This document shows, in pieces, positions 1 through 7,951 of a stretch of DNA of 64,000 nt; position 1 is the stretch's first letter, and each line of letters starts with the position of its first letter. Location: NCBI GenBank assembly GCA_018654255.1, contig JABILX010000007.1, positions 1 to 64,000 of the forward strand, given 5' to 3'. The DNA is from Candidatus Peregrinibacteria bacterium (GTDB lineage Bacteria; Patescibacteriota; Gracilibacteria; UBA1369; LOWO2-01-FULL-3). Below the pieces are notes generated by a model. The model was not told the origin of the DNA. It ran no database searches and saw only the letters and a program-made list of their open reading frames with translations. Made by a program: the position numbers and the translations under genes.

Positions 1-421
1 CCTCGGCACACTTATCAAAGAAGGCATCGGGGACACGATCAGAGTATCTCTCACAGAAGACCCCGTTCTTGAGATAAAAGCCGCAAAAGAACTTCTAAAA
101 TCCCTGGGCCTCTACACAAAAGAACCAATTTTAATTTCCTGCCCAACCTGCGCGAGAACAGAAATTGACCTAAAAAAACTCACAAAAGAAATCGAAAATG
201 AGCTTGGGAAGATCAAATTTAAACCCAGAAAAAAACCGCTCAAAATTGCGGTGATGGGCTGCATAGTCAATGGTCCAGGGGAAGCTCGTGAAGCAACCTA
301 CGCAATATGCGGAGGCAAGAAAAAAGGGGCCATTTATCACAAAGGAAAGGTCGTCAAAATTGTGCCAGAAAAATCCCTCGTAAAATCTTTCATCCAAATT
401 ATAAAAAATGAAGAAAATTAA
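1..421 (+). CDS. ispG: 4-hydroxy-3-methylbut-2-enyl diphosphate synthase IspG, C-terminal part
   Basis: The 3' end of ispG; its 5' part lies outside the window, and the reading frame starts at base 2. IspG (GcpE) is the [4Fe-4S] enzyme that converts MEcPP to HMBPP in the MEP isoprenoid pathway. The visible 139 residues carry both cluster-binding signatures of the family: CPTCART near residue 47 and VMGCIVNGPGEA near residue 84. The reading frame ends in TAA at 419-421 and overlaps the dxr start by 14 bases, so the two are translationally coupled parts of one MEP operon. Identification is secure; nothing can be said about the N-terminal TIM-barrel domain. Confidence 0.95.
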   Translation, partial: LGTLIKEGIGDTIRVSLTEDPVLEIKAAKELLKSLGLYTKEPILISCPTCARTEIDLKKLTKEIENELGKIKFKPRKKPLKIAVMGCIVNGPGEAREATYAICGGKKKGAIYHKGKVVKIVPEKSLVKSFIQIIKNEEN

Positions 422-1403
422 CGTGATAGTTCTGGGCTCAACGGGCTCGGTAGGAACTCAAACATTGGCGGTTCTAAAAAAACATAAAAAGAAATTCAAC
501 CTAGTAGGAATATCTGGTTACTCAAACAAGGATCTTTTAAACAAACAAGCCAAGGCTTTCAAAATCACAAAAGCAAACACAATACTGGCGAAATTAATCA
601 AAAACCCAAAGGCAGACATAGTAGTAAACGCGATTTCGGGATCAGCAGGGCTCAATCCCTCAAAACAAATTCTCAGCACAGGAAAAACTCTAGCTCTTGC
701 AAATAAAGAATCCGTAATCCTCGGCGGCAAAGCGCTCATGGATCTCGCAAAAAAACACAACGCACAAATTCTCCCGCTCGACTCAGAGCACCATGCGATA
801 TTGAGAATCCTACAGACAAAATCCCTCACCAAATATTCCCCAAAACATGTTCGCAAAATAACCCTCACCTGCTCCGGAGGACCTTTTTACGGATACAAAA
901 CTGCCCAACTCAAAAAAGTCACACCAAAAGATGCATTAAAAAATCCCAATTGGGACATGGGTCCAAAAATCCTGATCGAATCAGCAACTTTGCTCAATAA
1001 AGGATTCGAGCTAATCGAAGCTCACCATCTTTTTTCTTGCCCACTCAAAAAACTCGATGCCGTGATTGATAGAAAAAGCTACACACACGCAATGGTAGAG
1101 TTCCAGCCAAAAGAACGCATCGCACTTGCATACAAGCCCGACATGAAAATAGTGATAGAAGATACTCTCCTCGACTATTATCACGAAACAAACGGTACGA
1201 AATTCAAAAATCGTCACCTAAAATTCCTTTCCGGGAAAAAGCTCGCCACCCACCCTTTCAAAAAAATCAACCATCGCACTTTCCCAGCAATCACTCGAAT
1301 TCTCAAAGCACACAAGCAAGGCAAAATCAGCTCTTTCTACAAAAAATCAGAAAAAAACATAAAGGAATTTCTGAGCAATAAAAGAGGCTTTACAGAGATC
1401 TGA
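408..1403 (+). CDS. dxr: 1-deoxy-D-xylulose 5-phosphate reductoisomerase
   Basis: Dxr (IspC) rearranges and reduces DXP to MEP with NADPH, the committed MEP step. The Rossmann motif GSTGSVG is at residues 10-16, LALANKES near 95-102, the metal-binding DSE at 125-127 (LPLDSEHHAIL), then CSGGPF, NWDMGPK and IESATLLNKGFELIEAHHLF, which hold the usual Ser/Asn/Lys/Glu active-site residues. At 331 aa it is shorter than the usual ~390: the part of the NADPH domain between residues 45 and 70 is compressed and the C-terminal domain is trimmed. Starts inside the end of ispG and ends (TGA) 14 bases inside the oppositely oriented gene at 1390. Confidence 0.95.
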   Translation: MKKINVIVLGSTGSVGTQTLAVLKKHKKKFNLVGISGYSNKDLLNKQAKAFKITKANTILAKLIKNPKADIVVNAISGSAGLNPSKQILSTGKTLALANKESVILGGKALMDLAKKHNAQILPLDSEHHAILRILQTKSLTKYSPKHVRKITLTCSGGPFYGYKTAQLKKVTPKDALKNPNWDMGPKILIESATLLNKGFELIEAHHLFSCPLKKLDAVIDRKSYTHAMVEFQPKERIALAYKPDMKIVIEDTLLDYYHETNGTKFKNRHLKFLSGKKLATHPFKKINHRTFPAITRILKAHKQGKISSFYKKSEKNIKEFLSNKRGFTEI

Positions 1404-1785
1404 GAAGGACATCTCGGACCTGTTCAACATCAAGAGCTCTGTAATCAAAAATCTCATCTACTGGAAGAGGCTCTTCTGGGACTTCTGGGGCGAGAGTCCC
1501 GGTCACGGCTACAAGGCGGATATCTTCACGGTGATAATCCATGATGGCTTGCAATCTATCGATGTGTGCCTTGTCTGCTTCCAGGTCATCAGAGAGACCA
1601 ACAAGGACGGTTGAGACCTGAAACCTCAAGACACCAAGAAGTCCTTCAGCCGCATCTCTTCCCTCGATAACCCAAGCGTTTAAATTAGTTTCGTGTCTAG
1701 CAGGAAGAGATCTGTTGCAGAGCTCTTTGATTTTACAGTCCCCACCAGTTGATACTATGGCGTCGGTTCTTCTGTTTGAAGACAT
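1390..1785 (-). CDS. hypothetical 131-aa protein, possible receiver-like fold
   Basis: I do not recognise this protein. It is soluble and acidic, with alternating hydrophobic strands and helices (VSTVLVGLS, then IRLVAVTGT, then a C-terminal helix with DVEQVRDVLL) that resemble a degenerate response-regulator/Rossmann-type alpha/beta fold; this is a visual impression only. No phosphoacceptor pattern can be assigned with confidence. It lies antisense between dxr and ispDF, overlapping the end of dxr by 14 bases, so it splits the MEP gene cluster. The ATG at 1785 is the first start in frame. The reading frame is open for its whole length with ordinary composition, which supports a real gene. Confidence 0.6.
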   Translation of the reverse strand: MSSNRRTDAIVSTGGDCKIKELCNRSLPARHETNLNAWVIEGRDAAEGLLGVLRFQVSTVLVGLSDDLEADKAHIDRLQAIMDYHREDIRLVAVTGTLAPEVPEEPLPVDEIFDYRALDVEQVRDVLLRSL

Positions 1786-1884
1786 CTATTGTCGGGTAAA
1801 AAATTGGAAGTCAAAGTACCCTTTATTCCGCAAAATGTCAAAACTTCATTTGCAAAAACCTCTCTCTTTTGGCACTATCTAACC

Positions 1885-3123
1885 ATGAATCACGCAATAA
1901 TATTAGCGGCCGGACAAAGCCAAAGGCTCAATAGCACAAAGGATAAGCTCCTTATAGAAGTGGCAGAACGTCCCATCATCTACTACGCACTTTCAGCAAT
2001 AAATGATCATCATTTGATCAACGATATTGTTTTAGTGGTAAACAAACAAAACAAAAGCGACATAGAAAAAGTCCTCAAAACATACAAATTCTCAAAGGTA
2101 AAAAAGATAGTTATCGGCGGAGTTACTAGACAGAAATCATTGGAAAACGGCCTGAAGGCGGTAGAGAAATTACGCCCAGGCAACAGTGATCTTATTGTGG
2201 TTCACAACGGGGCAAGCCCACTCCCCTCTTACGACGAAATCACAAAAGCGATTCAAAAAGCAGAAGAAACAAACGCTTGCATAGTTGCTCACAAAGTAAA
2301 CGACACGATCAAACAGGCAAAAGGAAAACGAGTCCACTCAACGCTGGACAGAAAAGATTTGTATGCAGCTCAGACCCCACAAGTCATTCAATTTACGCTT
2401 CTAAAAAACGCTATAAAAAACGCCAACAAAAAAGGAATCGACGCTACCGACGAAGCGATGCTTCTGGAATCTCTCGGCAAAAAAGTAGACATTGTTGAGG
2501 CCCACGAAAACAATTTCAAAATCACAACAAAAGCAGATATAGATCAGTTAAAAGTGGTTCTTGGTGATGGAACAAATGAATTCCGCGCAGGGATAGGTCA
2601 AGACAGTCATATGTTTAGCAAAACCAAAAAAGGGCTGACATTAGGAGGAGTTCTCCTGAAAGACGAGCCAAAACTAGAAGCAAATTCAGACGGAGATGTG
2701 ATTTTGCACGCAATTTTCAACGCACTCTCACAAGCAATTGGAGATCAATCGCTCGGCTTCTACGCAGATCCACTTTGTGAGAAAGGAATAAAAGACAGCC
2801 AGAAGTATTTAGAAATCGTTTTGAAAAAAGTGGGAAAATTAGGTTTAGACATAGGTAATGTGGGGGTGATGATAGAGTGCAAAACTCCAAAAATCGATCC
2901 AATCGCAAAAAAAATAAAAGCATCTTTATCAAAAATACTAAAAATCGATATTAAAAAAATCGGAATAACATCAACTTCAGGCGAGAACTTAACGGTGTTT
3001 GGGTCAGGCTTAGGAATACAGTGTTTCACAATAGTTTCCCTAGTCGCAAAAAAAACACCCGCAAAGAAACCAGCCAAGCGTAAGCAAGCCCCGAAGCGCA
3101 AACCAGCTAAAAAGAAGAAATGA
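1885..3123 (+). CDS. ispDF: bifunctional IspD-IspF (CDP-ME synthase / MEcPP synthase) with basic tail
   Basis: Fusion of two MEP enzymes. Residues 1-220 are IspD: ILAAGQSQRL nucleotide-binding loop with lysines KDK at 19-21, HNGASP, LYAAQTPQV and ATDEAML. Residues 233-387 are IspF: metal ligands in GQDSH (D240, H242) and H275 of DVILHA, SDGD, and the ITSTSGENL/FGSGLGIQ C-terminal motif. An unusual Lys/Ala/Pro-rich basic tail follows at 388-412. The frame is open from a codon 96 bases upstream, but homology begins at MNHAIILAAG, so the start is set at 1885. The TGA stop overlaps the ispE ATG (ATGA), giving coupled translation. IspD/IspF fusions are known in other bacteria; the tail is not a usual part of them. 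Confidence 0.95.
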   Translation: MNHAIILAAGQSQRLNSTKDKLLIEVAERPIIYYALSAINDHHLINDIVLVVNKQNKSDIEKVLKTYKFSKVKKIVIGGVTRQKSLENGLKAVEKLRPGNSDLIVVHNGASPLPSYDEITKAIQKAEETNACIVAHKVNDTIKQAKGKRVHSTLDRKDLYAAQTPQVIQFTLLKNAIKNANKKGIDATDEAMLLESLGKKVDIVEAHENNFKITTKADIDQLKVVLGDGTNEFRAGIGQDSHMFSKTKKGLTLGGVLLKDEPKLEANSDGDVILHAIFNALSQAIGDQSLGFYADPLCEKGIKDSQKYLEIVLKKVGKLGLDIGNVGVMIECKTPKIDPIAKKIKASLSKILKIDIKKIGITSTSGENLTVFGSGLGIQCFTIVSLVAKKTPAKKPAKRKQAPKRKPAKKKK

Positions 3124-3908
3124 AAAAGCTAACTCTTCAATCAAACGCAAAAGTGAATCTCTCTTTGGACATACTCGGGAGGGAGGAAAAAGAGGGCAGA
3201 TTTAAGGGTTATCATTTTGTCCAATCGGTTATCCACGAGATAACTCCGCAAAACACTCATGGCTTTGAGTCAGATGAGATAACGATCGAAATAGAAGAGG
3301 CCAAGGAAACAACCATCGCAATAAAATGCAACAACCCAAAAGTTCCAACCGACAAAACCAACTTAGCTTATCAGGCCACAACTCTTGTCTTGGAACGATT
3401 CAAAACAGAGCCACTCAAAATCACGATCACAATAAATAAAAAAATCCCACTTTCTTCCGGGCTAGGAGGAGGAGCGTCAAACGCAGCAGCGATAATTAGA
3501 GCGCTAAAAGTATTGCTAGGTCTAAAAATCTCCACAGAAGAAATGCGCCTAATCGCAGCAGAAGTAGGAATGGATGTGCCATTTTTCGTGGAGGGAGGTC
3601 TCGCTTTAGCCGAACACTACGGTGAACAAATAACTCTACTGCCGCCAGTTAACGGGATGGCATTCACACTCTCTCCAAAAGAATCTGATCTCGAAACGAA
3701 AACCGAAGAATTTTATTCAAAAATTGACCTGCAAAAATGCGGAAAAAATGTCGCACAAACAATCAGCCTGATCCACTCAATCAAAACAAATGACTACCTG
3801 AAAATGCACGAATTTCTTCACAATGATTTCGAAACAATTTTGAAAACTCCACTTCCAAAAAACCACCACTTAAGCGGAGCGGGCCCAACAACTTTCATTC
3901 TCGCATAA
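3120..3908 (+). CDS. ispE: 4-diphosphocytidyl-2-C-methyl-D-erythritol kinase
   Basis: IspE phosphorylates CDP-ME between the IspD and IspF reactions, so with ispDF this gene supplies three consecutive MEP steps. GHMP-kinase family: the ATP-binding glycine-rich loop LSSGLGGGASNAA is at residues 111-123, the substrate-binding N-terminal KVNLSLDI at 11-18, and the late motif LSGAGPTTF near the C-terminus. 262 aa is slightly below the usual ~285, with the shortening at the C-terminal end. Start ATG overlaps the ispDF stop by 4 bases. Ends 2 bases before the convergent recR gene. Confidence 0.94.
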   Translation: MKKLTLQSNAKVNLSLDILGREEKEGRFKGYHFVQSVIHEITPQNTHGFESDEITIEIEEAKETTIAIKCNNPKVPTDKTNLAYQATTLVLERFKTEPLKITITINKKIPLSSGLGGGASNAAAIIRALKVLLGLKISTEEMRLIAAEVGMDVPFFVEGGLALAEHYGEQITLLPPVNGMAFTLSPKESDLETKTEEFYSKIDLQKCGKNVAQTISLIHSIKTNDYLKMHEFLHNDFETILKTPLPKNHHLSGAGPTTFILA

Positions 3909-3910
3909 AG

Positions 3911-4510
3911 TTAGAAATCAGTCCTGCCGTTCAAAGCACGACTCAATGTTAAATCATCAGAGTATTCGATGTCCCCACCAGTAGGAAGCCCACGAGCAAT
4001 ACGAGTGATTTTCAGATCAAGACCATCCAGTTGTTTTTGAATATAAAGAGCGGTTGCCTCCCCTTCTAGGGAAGGGTTTGTAGCCAAAACCAGCTCGGTC
4101 ACCTCGCCGTCAGACTCACGAACACGCTTGATTAAATCAGCTATTTTCAATTCCTCAGGACCAACTCCATCGACAGGAGACAAAACTCCGTGCAAAACGT
4201 GATAAAGTCCCCCAAACTCCCTGGTCTTTTCGATAGCCGCCGCGTCCAGAACCTCCTCAACAACACAAATCGTCGATCTATCTCGAGATAGATCCTCACA
4301 AATAGAGCAAGGATCATTGTCAGCTAAATTCCAGCATTTCCCGCAAAACACAACTCCTTCTTTCAAGCCAAGCACCGCTTTTCCAAGAGGTTCGATTTTT
4401 GAATGAGGCGATTTCAAAAGGTGCATTGCAAGCCGCTGAGCGGACTTTGGGCCGATCCCAGGCAGCTTGCTAAATTCCTCAATTAAACTTTTTAAACTTT
4501 TAGGTAGCAT
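3911..4510 (-). CDS. recR: recombination mediator protein RecR
   Basis: RecR works with RecF/RecO to load RecA at gapped DNA. 199 aa, the normal family length. N-terminal helix-hairpin-helix LPGIGPKSAQRLA (16-28), four-cysteine zinc finger at C56, C59, C68 and C71, then a Toprim domain starting at ICVVEEVLDAAAIE (81-94) with the GLYHVLHGVLSPVDGVGP stretch. The frame is open to 4591, but that would overlap the upstream gene and homology starts at MLPKSLKSLIEEF, so 4510 is chosen. It lies 10 bases downstream of the cysteine-rich gene at 4521, with which it may be cotranscribed. Confidence 0.95.
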   Translation of the reverse strand: MLPKSLKSLIEEFSKLPGIGPKSAQRLAMHLLKSPHSKIEPLGKAVLGLKEGVVFCGKCWNLADNDPCSICEDLSRDRSTICVVEEVLDAAAIEKTREFGGLYHVLHGVLSPVDGVGPEELKIADLIKRVRESDGEVTELVLATNPSLEGEATALYIQKQLDGLDLKITRIARGLPTGGDIEYSDDLTLSRALNGRTDF

Positions 4511-4520
4511 TGGATAGTAA

Positions 4521-5699
4521 TTATTGTCCAAACATTGCACACCCCTTTCCATCGATAGGGACAAATACGCCGTAAAGATTCCAGCAAGCATAAGCTACTC
4601 CGTTGGGATCATCATAACCAAGGCCCTCCAAGTAATCTTGCGTATATTCACAACCATATTCACTAGACATAGCGGCGTATTCTTCGCACTCATTTTGAGG
4701 TACACAAGGAGAATTCAAAAAATCATCATAAGTGACGTCCGCATCCTGACAAACTTGCCACACAGATTCGTCGATCTCGTAATCTGTGCCTAGACATTCA
4801 TTTTGCTTCATTTTCAGAACCTCTTCAAAGCAAAAGTTGTGGGCTTTTTGCCAATCAAAACCATTCTCACAATAATATTTAGGATCACATTCAACCACGG
4901 AAAGCGCCTCAGAACAATATACTTCAACTAAATCTTGAGAAATTTCCCCATTTTCATCCTGAACATCCTCCTCATTGATTTGGACCTTTTGGATCCCACC
5001 CTCAGCAGATTCACAAGCACACGAAACAGTCACTTTTGGCTGACAAGAATCCCAAGTTGCGACATATGCGCAATATTCCTCCAAACTTCCGCCAAAGTTT
5101 TGAGACAGATCGTCTTTATTAACATTAAGGTCCCACGCCTGATCTCCGCATAAGCAATGAGCTGTTATCCAATTATCATTATCCCAGTCCCAAAAATTAC
5201 CAGCACCAATTTCAGGGGCATCAACTTTTGGGATATAGAAAGGATCTCCATTTTCGCCATTATCAACGACTGTATAAAGGTCAAAAATTGAATCTCCATG
5301 TTTAGTCCAGACATCCAGGAATCGATTGGTTGAAAAATCTTCGTACAAATAGGTGGTTATATCATAAGGAACACGGTCAGAGTCAAAAGGCACCTCTTCT
5401 TCTTCAATTTCCTCCCAAGTCTCAGGATCATCGTCATCACACCACCAACCCTCATCAGAATCACCTTCACCCTCTCCCTCCGCACTTCCTTCACTACCTC
5501 CACGACCTCTTTCACGAGACTCCTCCTCCCGGGAGTCAATATCTCGAGAAATAGGCAGCCGTTTAAAAGCATCGCGAGCCCTGTCTGTCATTCCGTCCAA
5601 GCCAAAACCTCCTTCGGCTCCAAAAAATACTACCCCCAAAAACACAAAAAACAGAACAAAAAGCACGAGCAGGCGGAAAGGATTTGTTTTCAATTTCAT
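4521..5699 (-). CDS. cysteine-rich acidic membrane-anchored protein (paralogue A)
   Basis: No known family recognised. 392 aa. Residues 1-30 (MKLKTNPFRLLVLFVLFF...) form a signal anchor or uncleaved signal peptide with no lipobox Cys; then a charged linker with RDAFKRLPISRDIDSRE and an Asp/Glu/Gly-rich stretch, then an acidic extracytoplasmic domain with some 20 cysteines (CLCGD, YCAY, SCACES, PKYYCENG). It is a clear paralogue of the adjacent gene at 5806: same length, N-terminus, linker and cysteine order. The start at 5699 matches the paralogue; the frame extends 48 bases further up but into the promoter. Likely a surface protein whose fold depends on disulphides or bound metal (inference). 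Confidence 0.8.
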   Translation of the reverse strand: MKLKTNPFRLLVLFVLFFVFLGVVFFGAEGGFGLDGMTDRARDAFKRLPISRDIDSREEESRERGRGGSEGSAEGEGEGDSDEGWWCDDDDPETWEEIEEEEVPFDSDRVPYDITTYLYEDFSTNRFLDVWTKHGDSIFDLYTVVDNGENGDPFYIPKVDAPEIGAGNFWDWDNDNWITAHCLCGDQAWDLNVNKDDLSQNFGGSLEEYCAYVATWDSCQPKVTVSCACESAEGGIQKVQINEEDVQDENGEISQDLVEVYCSEALSVVECDPKYYCENGFDWQKAHNFCFEEVLKMKQNECLGTDYEIDESVWQVCQDADVTYDDFLNSPCVPQNECEEYAAMSSEYGCEYTQDYLEGLGYDDPNGVAYACWNLYGVFVPIDGKGCAMFGQ

Positions 5700-5727
5700 A
5701 GAAATAAGGTTAAAAATTTCAACCTCA

Positions 5728-5757
5728 AATTTACACCAACACCTCAAGCTTTGTCAA
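5728..5757 (-). promoter_or_regulatory. promoter of cysteine-rich paralogue A
   Basis: On the minus strand, -35 TTGACA (5757-5752), 18-base spacer, -10 TAAATT (5733-5728), then a 28-base leader to ATG 5699. The leader and promoter are nearly identical in sequence to those of paralogue B (7012-7041), so the promoter was duplicated with the gene. Confidence 0.75.
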
Positions 5758-5787
5758 AAAAGCCCAGGACGACGTGAGGTCCCAGGC
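5755..5787 (-). terminator. Rho-independent terminator after paralogue B
   Basis: On the minus strand a 9-bp stem, arms 5787-5779 and 5770-5762, with two G-U pairs and an 8-base loop, followed by a T run (5761-5755). The T run runs into the -35 box of paralogue A, so termination of one paralogue and initiation of the next are packed together. The plus-strand version of the stem has two mismatches. Confidence 0.7.
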
Positions 5788-5805
5788 CTTTTTGCATTTA
5801 AATTT

Positions 5806-6984
5806 CTAAAGGGCATCCCCGTAAAGCATAGAGCAGCTTGCCAGGTATTCTCCGCCAGCATCCTCTCCAAAAGTAGCTTCGATCATACTTGTGTAGTAGC
5901 CGCCTTCATACCAAGAAAAATATTCGAGACAGTCTTCGAAAGATATACACATGTATTGGTCCATGTAGTCAAAAGTTCCCCAAGTAGGGCCATTCTTCGC
6001 CACACAAAGATCAATCAACTCAGAAGTCACATTGGGTTCAGGGGCATCATCACAGATACCGGCAGTAGCAGCCTTGTGCATTTCCATCCAAGCATCATCA
6101 CACATATCGCCGATCAGCTCAACGTTCGGCTCTCCATCAGGGCATCCCCACTTTGCAGGATCACACCAAAAAGGTGGGTTGAAGTCGTCACAAACCATAT
6201 CGGAATCACTATCATAATATTCTTCAAAAATTTCCTCAGAAATAACATAGTCATCATCGTAAGACTCCCCATCAGAATTTTCACAAGAACAACTTATATC
6301 AACAGGGTTAGCGCAGTATTTGTCAGGGAAGAGGTATGCGCAATAAGCATCTTCGTCACCGGCAAACTCACCATAATAAATGCTTTCATCCACCCATTCA
6401 ATATCCTGAACTTCACCAAGACACCAACATCTCAAAGGTTCATCAAGCTCAATAGAGTCATCTTCGTAACCAGGTTCAATCTCTGGTAGCCAGTCGTCAT
6501 CTTTAGGCGGGGTGACGATGTCAATTCCGCCCTCATGGGCAACAGTATCTACATACACAATCTTATCCCAGTTTTTAATAATAGAAGGATCAATCCTGAA
6601 TTCCGAAAATTTAGAAGGGTCAATAAATTTATAACCACTACTTGAAGGATCACTTTCTCCATCAATTTCTTCGCCTCCTCCATCCGATCCAGAATCCTCG
6701 TCTACAGTGAAGTCTTCACACCACCATTTGTCTTCCAGATCAGCTCCAATAGGTGGATCAGTCTCTGCTTCTTCATTTCCCCCACGACCACGGTCACGAT
6801 CACGCGAACTTTCGCGGGTATCGACGTCACGAGAAATAGGCAATTGCTTAAAAGCATTCCTAGCTCTGTCAGAAAGCCCATCCACCCCAAAATCCCCATC
6901 AGCTCCAATAAAGACTACTCCCAAAAACACAAACAAAAGCACAAACAAAACTAAAAGCTTCACAGGATTTGTTTTCATTTTCAT
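5806..6984 (-). CDS. cysteine-rich acidic membrane-anchored protein (paralogue B)
   Basis: 392 aa, same architecture as the neighbour at 4521: N-terminal hydrophobic anchor (MKMKTNPVKLLVLFVLLF), the shared FKQLPISRDVDTRE linker followed by an Arg/Gly then Asp/Glu-rich segment, and an acidic cysteine-rich domain with RCWCLGE, YCAYLFPDKYC, ISCSCEN, FWCDPAKWGC and a C-terminal CSMLYGD. The end of each protein differs most. No known domain recognised. Start at 6984 aligns with the paralogue; an in-frame ATG two codons later is possible. It has its own promoter and terminator. Exported, disulphide- or metal-stabilised surface protein is the best inference. Confidence 0.8.
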   Translation of the reverse strand: MKMKTNPVKLLVLFVLLFVFLGVVFIGADGDFGVDGLSDRARNAFKQLPISRDVDTRESSRDRDRGRGGNEEAETDPPIGADLEDKWWCEDFTVDEDSGSDGGGEEIDGESDPSSSGYKFIDPSKFSEFRIDPSIIKNWDKIVYVDTVAHEGGIDIVTPPKDDDWLPEIEPGYEDDSIELDEPLRCWCLGEVQDIEWVDESIYYGEFAGDEDAYCAYLFPDKYCANPVDISCSCENSDGESYDDDYVISEEIFEEYYDSDSDMVCDDFNPPFWCDPAKWGCPDGEPNVELIGDMCDDAWMEMHKAATAGICDDAPEPNVTSELIDLCVAKNGPTWGTFDYMDQYMCISFEDCLEYFSWYEGGYYTSMIEATFGEDAGGEYLASCSMLYGDAL

Positions 6985-7011
6985 AAAAATAAGGTTAAAA
7001 ATTCAACCTCA

Positions 7012-7041
7012 AATTTACACCAACCCTTTAAACTTTGTCAA
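7012..7041 (-). promoter_or_regulatory. promoter of cysteine-rich paralogue B
   Basis: Minus strand: -35 TTGACA (7041-7036), 18-base spacer, -10 TAAATT (7017-7012), leader of about 27 bases. Near copy of the promoter of paralogue A, including the leader up to the start codon. Confidence 0.75.
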
Positions 7042-7070
7042 AAAACAGCGGTCTGGGCTTAAAAGCAGGG

Positions 7071-7099
7071 TTGACAAAGAGGGGGAAGTGTCGTAAATT
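7071..7099 (+). promoter_or_regulatory. promoter of the 84-aa gene at 7129
   Basis: Perfect -35 TTGACA (7071-7076), 17-base spacer, -10 TAAATT (7094-7099), expected start about 7106, leader about 23 bases. Divergent from the promoter of paralogue B. Confidence 0.75.
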
Positions 7100-7128
7100 C
7101 TAGTCTCCAAAACCATAACAACAATCAT

Positions 7129-7383
7129 ATGCCAGAAGACTTTGATGGGAAACAGGTTCCAAGAGCAGACGAACTGGATGAAGTACTAACGTCAGAAGAG
7201 GCAAAGTTAACAGTAATGACAGGGTATATAGAGCCGCCAGCCAAAAACGCAAAAATACCAGGTAGGGACCTAGACGCGGTAGATAAAGAAACAGGAGAAA
7301 CACTAGCAGAAATAGAGGCGAGAATAGTAGCAGCAGTGGAAGGAGGGCAGGAGCCAGATTCAAACCCCGAAGACCTCAACTAA
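7129..7383 (+). CDS. hypothetical acidic 84-aa protein
   Basis: Small soluble acidic protein (starts MPEDFDGKQVPRADELDE; ends with GGQEPDSNPEDLN), no cysteines, no hydrophobic segment, no family recognised. Support for it being real is the strong promoter directly upstream and the fully open frame; the opposite-strand frames over the same bases are low-complexity Leu/Ser and look like shadows. Its end overlaps the end of pdxT by 8 bases (convergent). Confidence 0.6.
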   Translation: MPEDFDGKQVPRADELDEVLTSEEAKLTVMTGYIEPPAKNAKIPGRDLDAVDKETGETLAEIEARIVAAVEGGQEPDSNPEDLN

Positions 7384-7939
7384 AAAACCACTCATACAAC
7401 GATTTGTCGGAGGTCATTTCCGGGTGGAAGGTGCTAACCAAAATATTTCCTTTGAGCGCCAAGACAGGGTCGCCGTCATGTGTAGCCAAGACGTCACACC
7501 CATCCCCAATTTGTGTGATTTTTGGAGCACGAATAAAAACAGCATCAACCTTCACAGTCCTGTCGCCAAGACGCATCTCGACCTCAGTTTCAAAACTCTC
7601 CGTCTGATGTCCATAAGCGTTCCGATCAACAGAGATATCTATCAATCCAAGCCCTTCGACTCTAGAATCACCAGTCTCTCGAGCCAACAAAATAGCGCCA
7701 GCACATGTCCCAAAAACCTTCCCACCACTTTTGGCCAAGGCCACAATTGAATCTCTCAAACCAAATTCATCGATGATTTTTGAAACGGTCGTACTTTCCC
7801 CTCCTGGGATGATCAGCCCCTCCAGCCCCTCGAAGTCCTCAGCCCTCTTCACTAAAACAGGCTCAACCGAACCCAAAGCAGAAAGCACATCAAAATGCTC
7901 CTCCACACTCCCCTGAATATCTAAAACACCAATTTTCAT
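7376..7939 (-). CDS. pdxT: pyridoxal 5'-phosphate synthase glutaminase subunit PdxT
   Basis: PdxT hydrolyses glutamine and passes ammonia to PdxS for ribose-5-phosphate-dependent PLP synthesis. Class I glutamine amidotransferase of 187 aa: PGGEST at 45-50, nucleophile C79 in GTCAGAILLA, and the His-Glu pair in FHPE (H172, E174). GHQTESFE, where the family contacts PdxS, is also present. Lies 12 bases downstream of pdxS in the same direction, forming the normal two-gene complex operon. Presence of de novo PLP synthesis is notable in a small genome. Confidence 0.96.
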   Translation of the reverse strand: MKIGVLDIQGSVEEHFDVLSALGSVEPVLVKRAEDFEGLEGLIIPGGESTTVSKIIDEFGLRDSIVALAKSGGKVFGTCAGAILLARETGDSRVEGLGLIDISVDRNAYGHQTESFETEVEMRLGDRTVKVDAVFIRAPKITQIGDGCDVLATHDGDPVLALKGNILVSTFHPEMTSDKSLYEWFFS

Positions 7940-7951
7940 AGCACAAATCGA

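Noticed and set aside
1789-1884. 32-residue N-terminal extension of IspDF
   Set aside because: Not similar to IspD and lies over the likely promoter; MNHAIILAAG is the family start.
5956-6489. 177-aa plus-strand frame opposite cysteine-rich paralogue B
   Set aside because: Mirrors the acidic codons of paralogue B; no start signal, no homology, and its promoter region lies in coding sequence.
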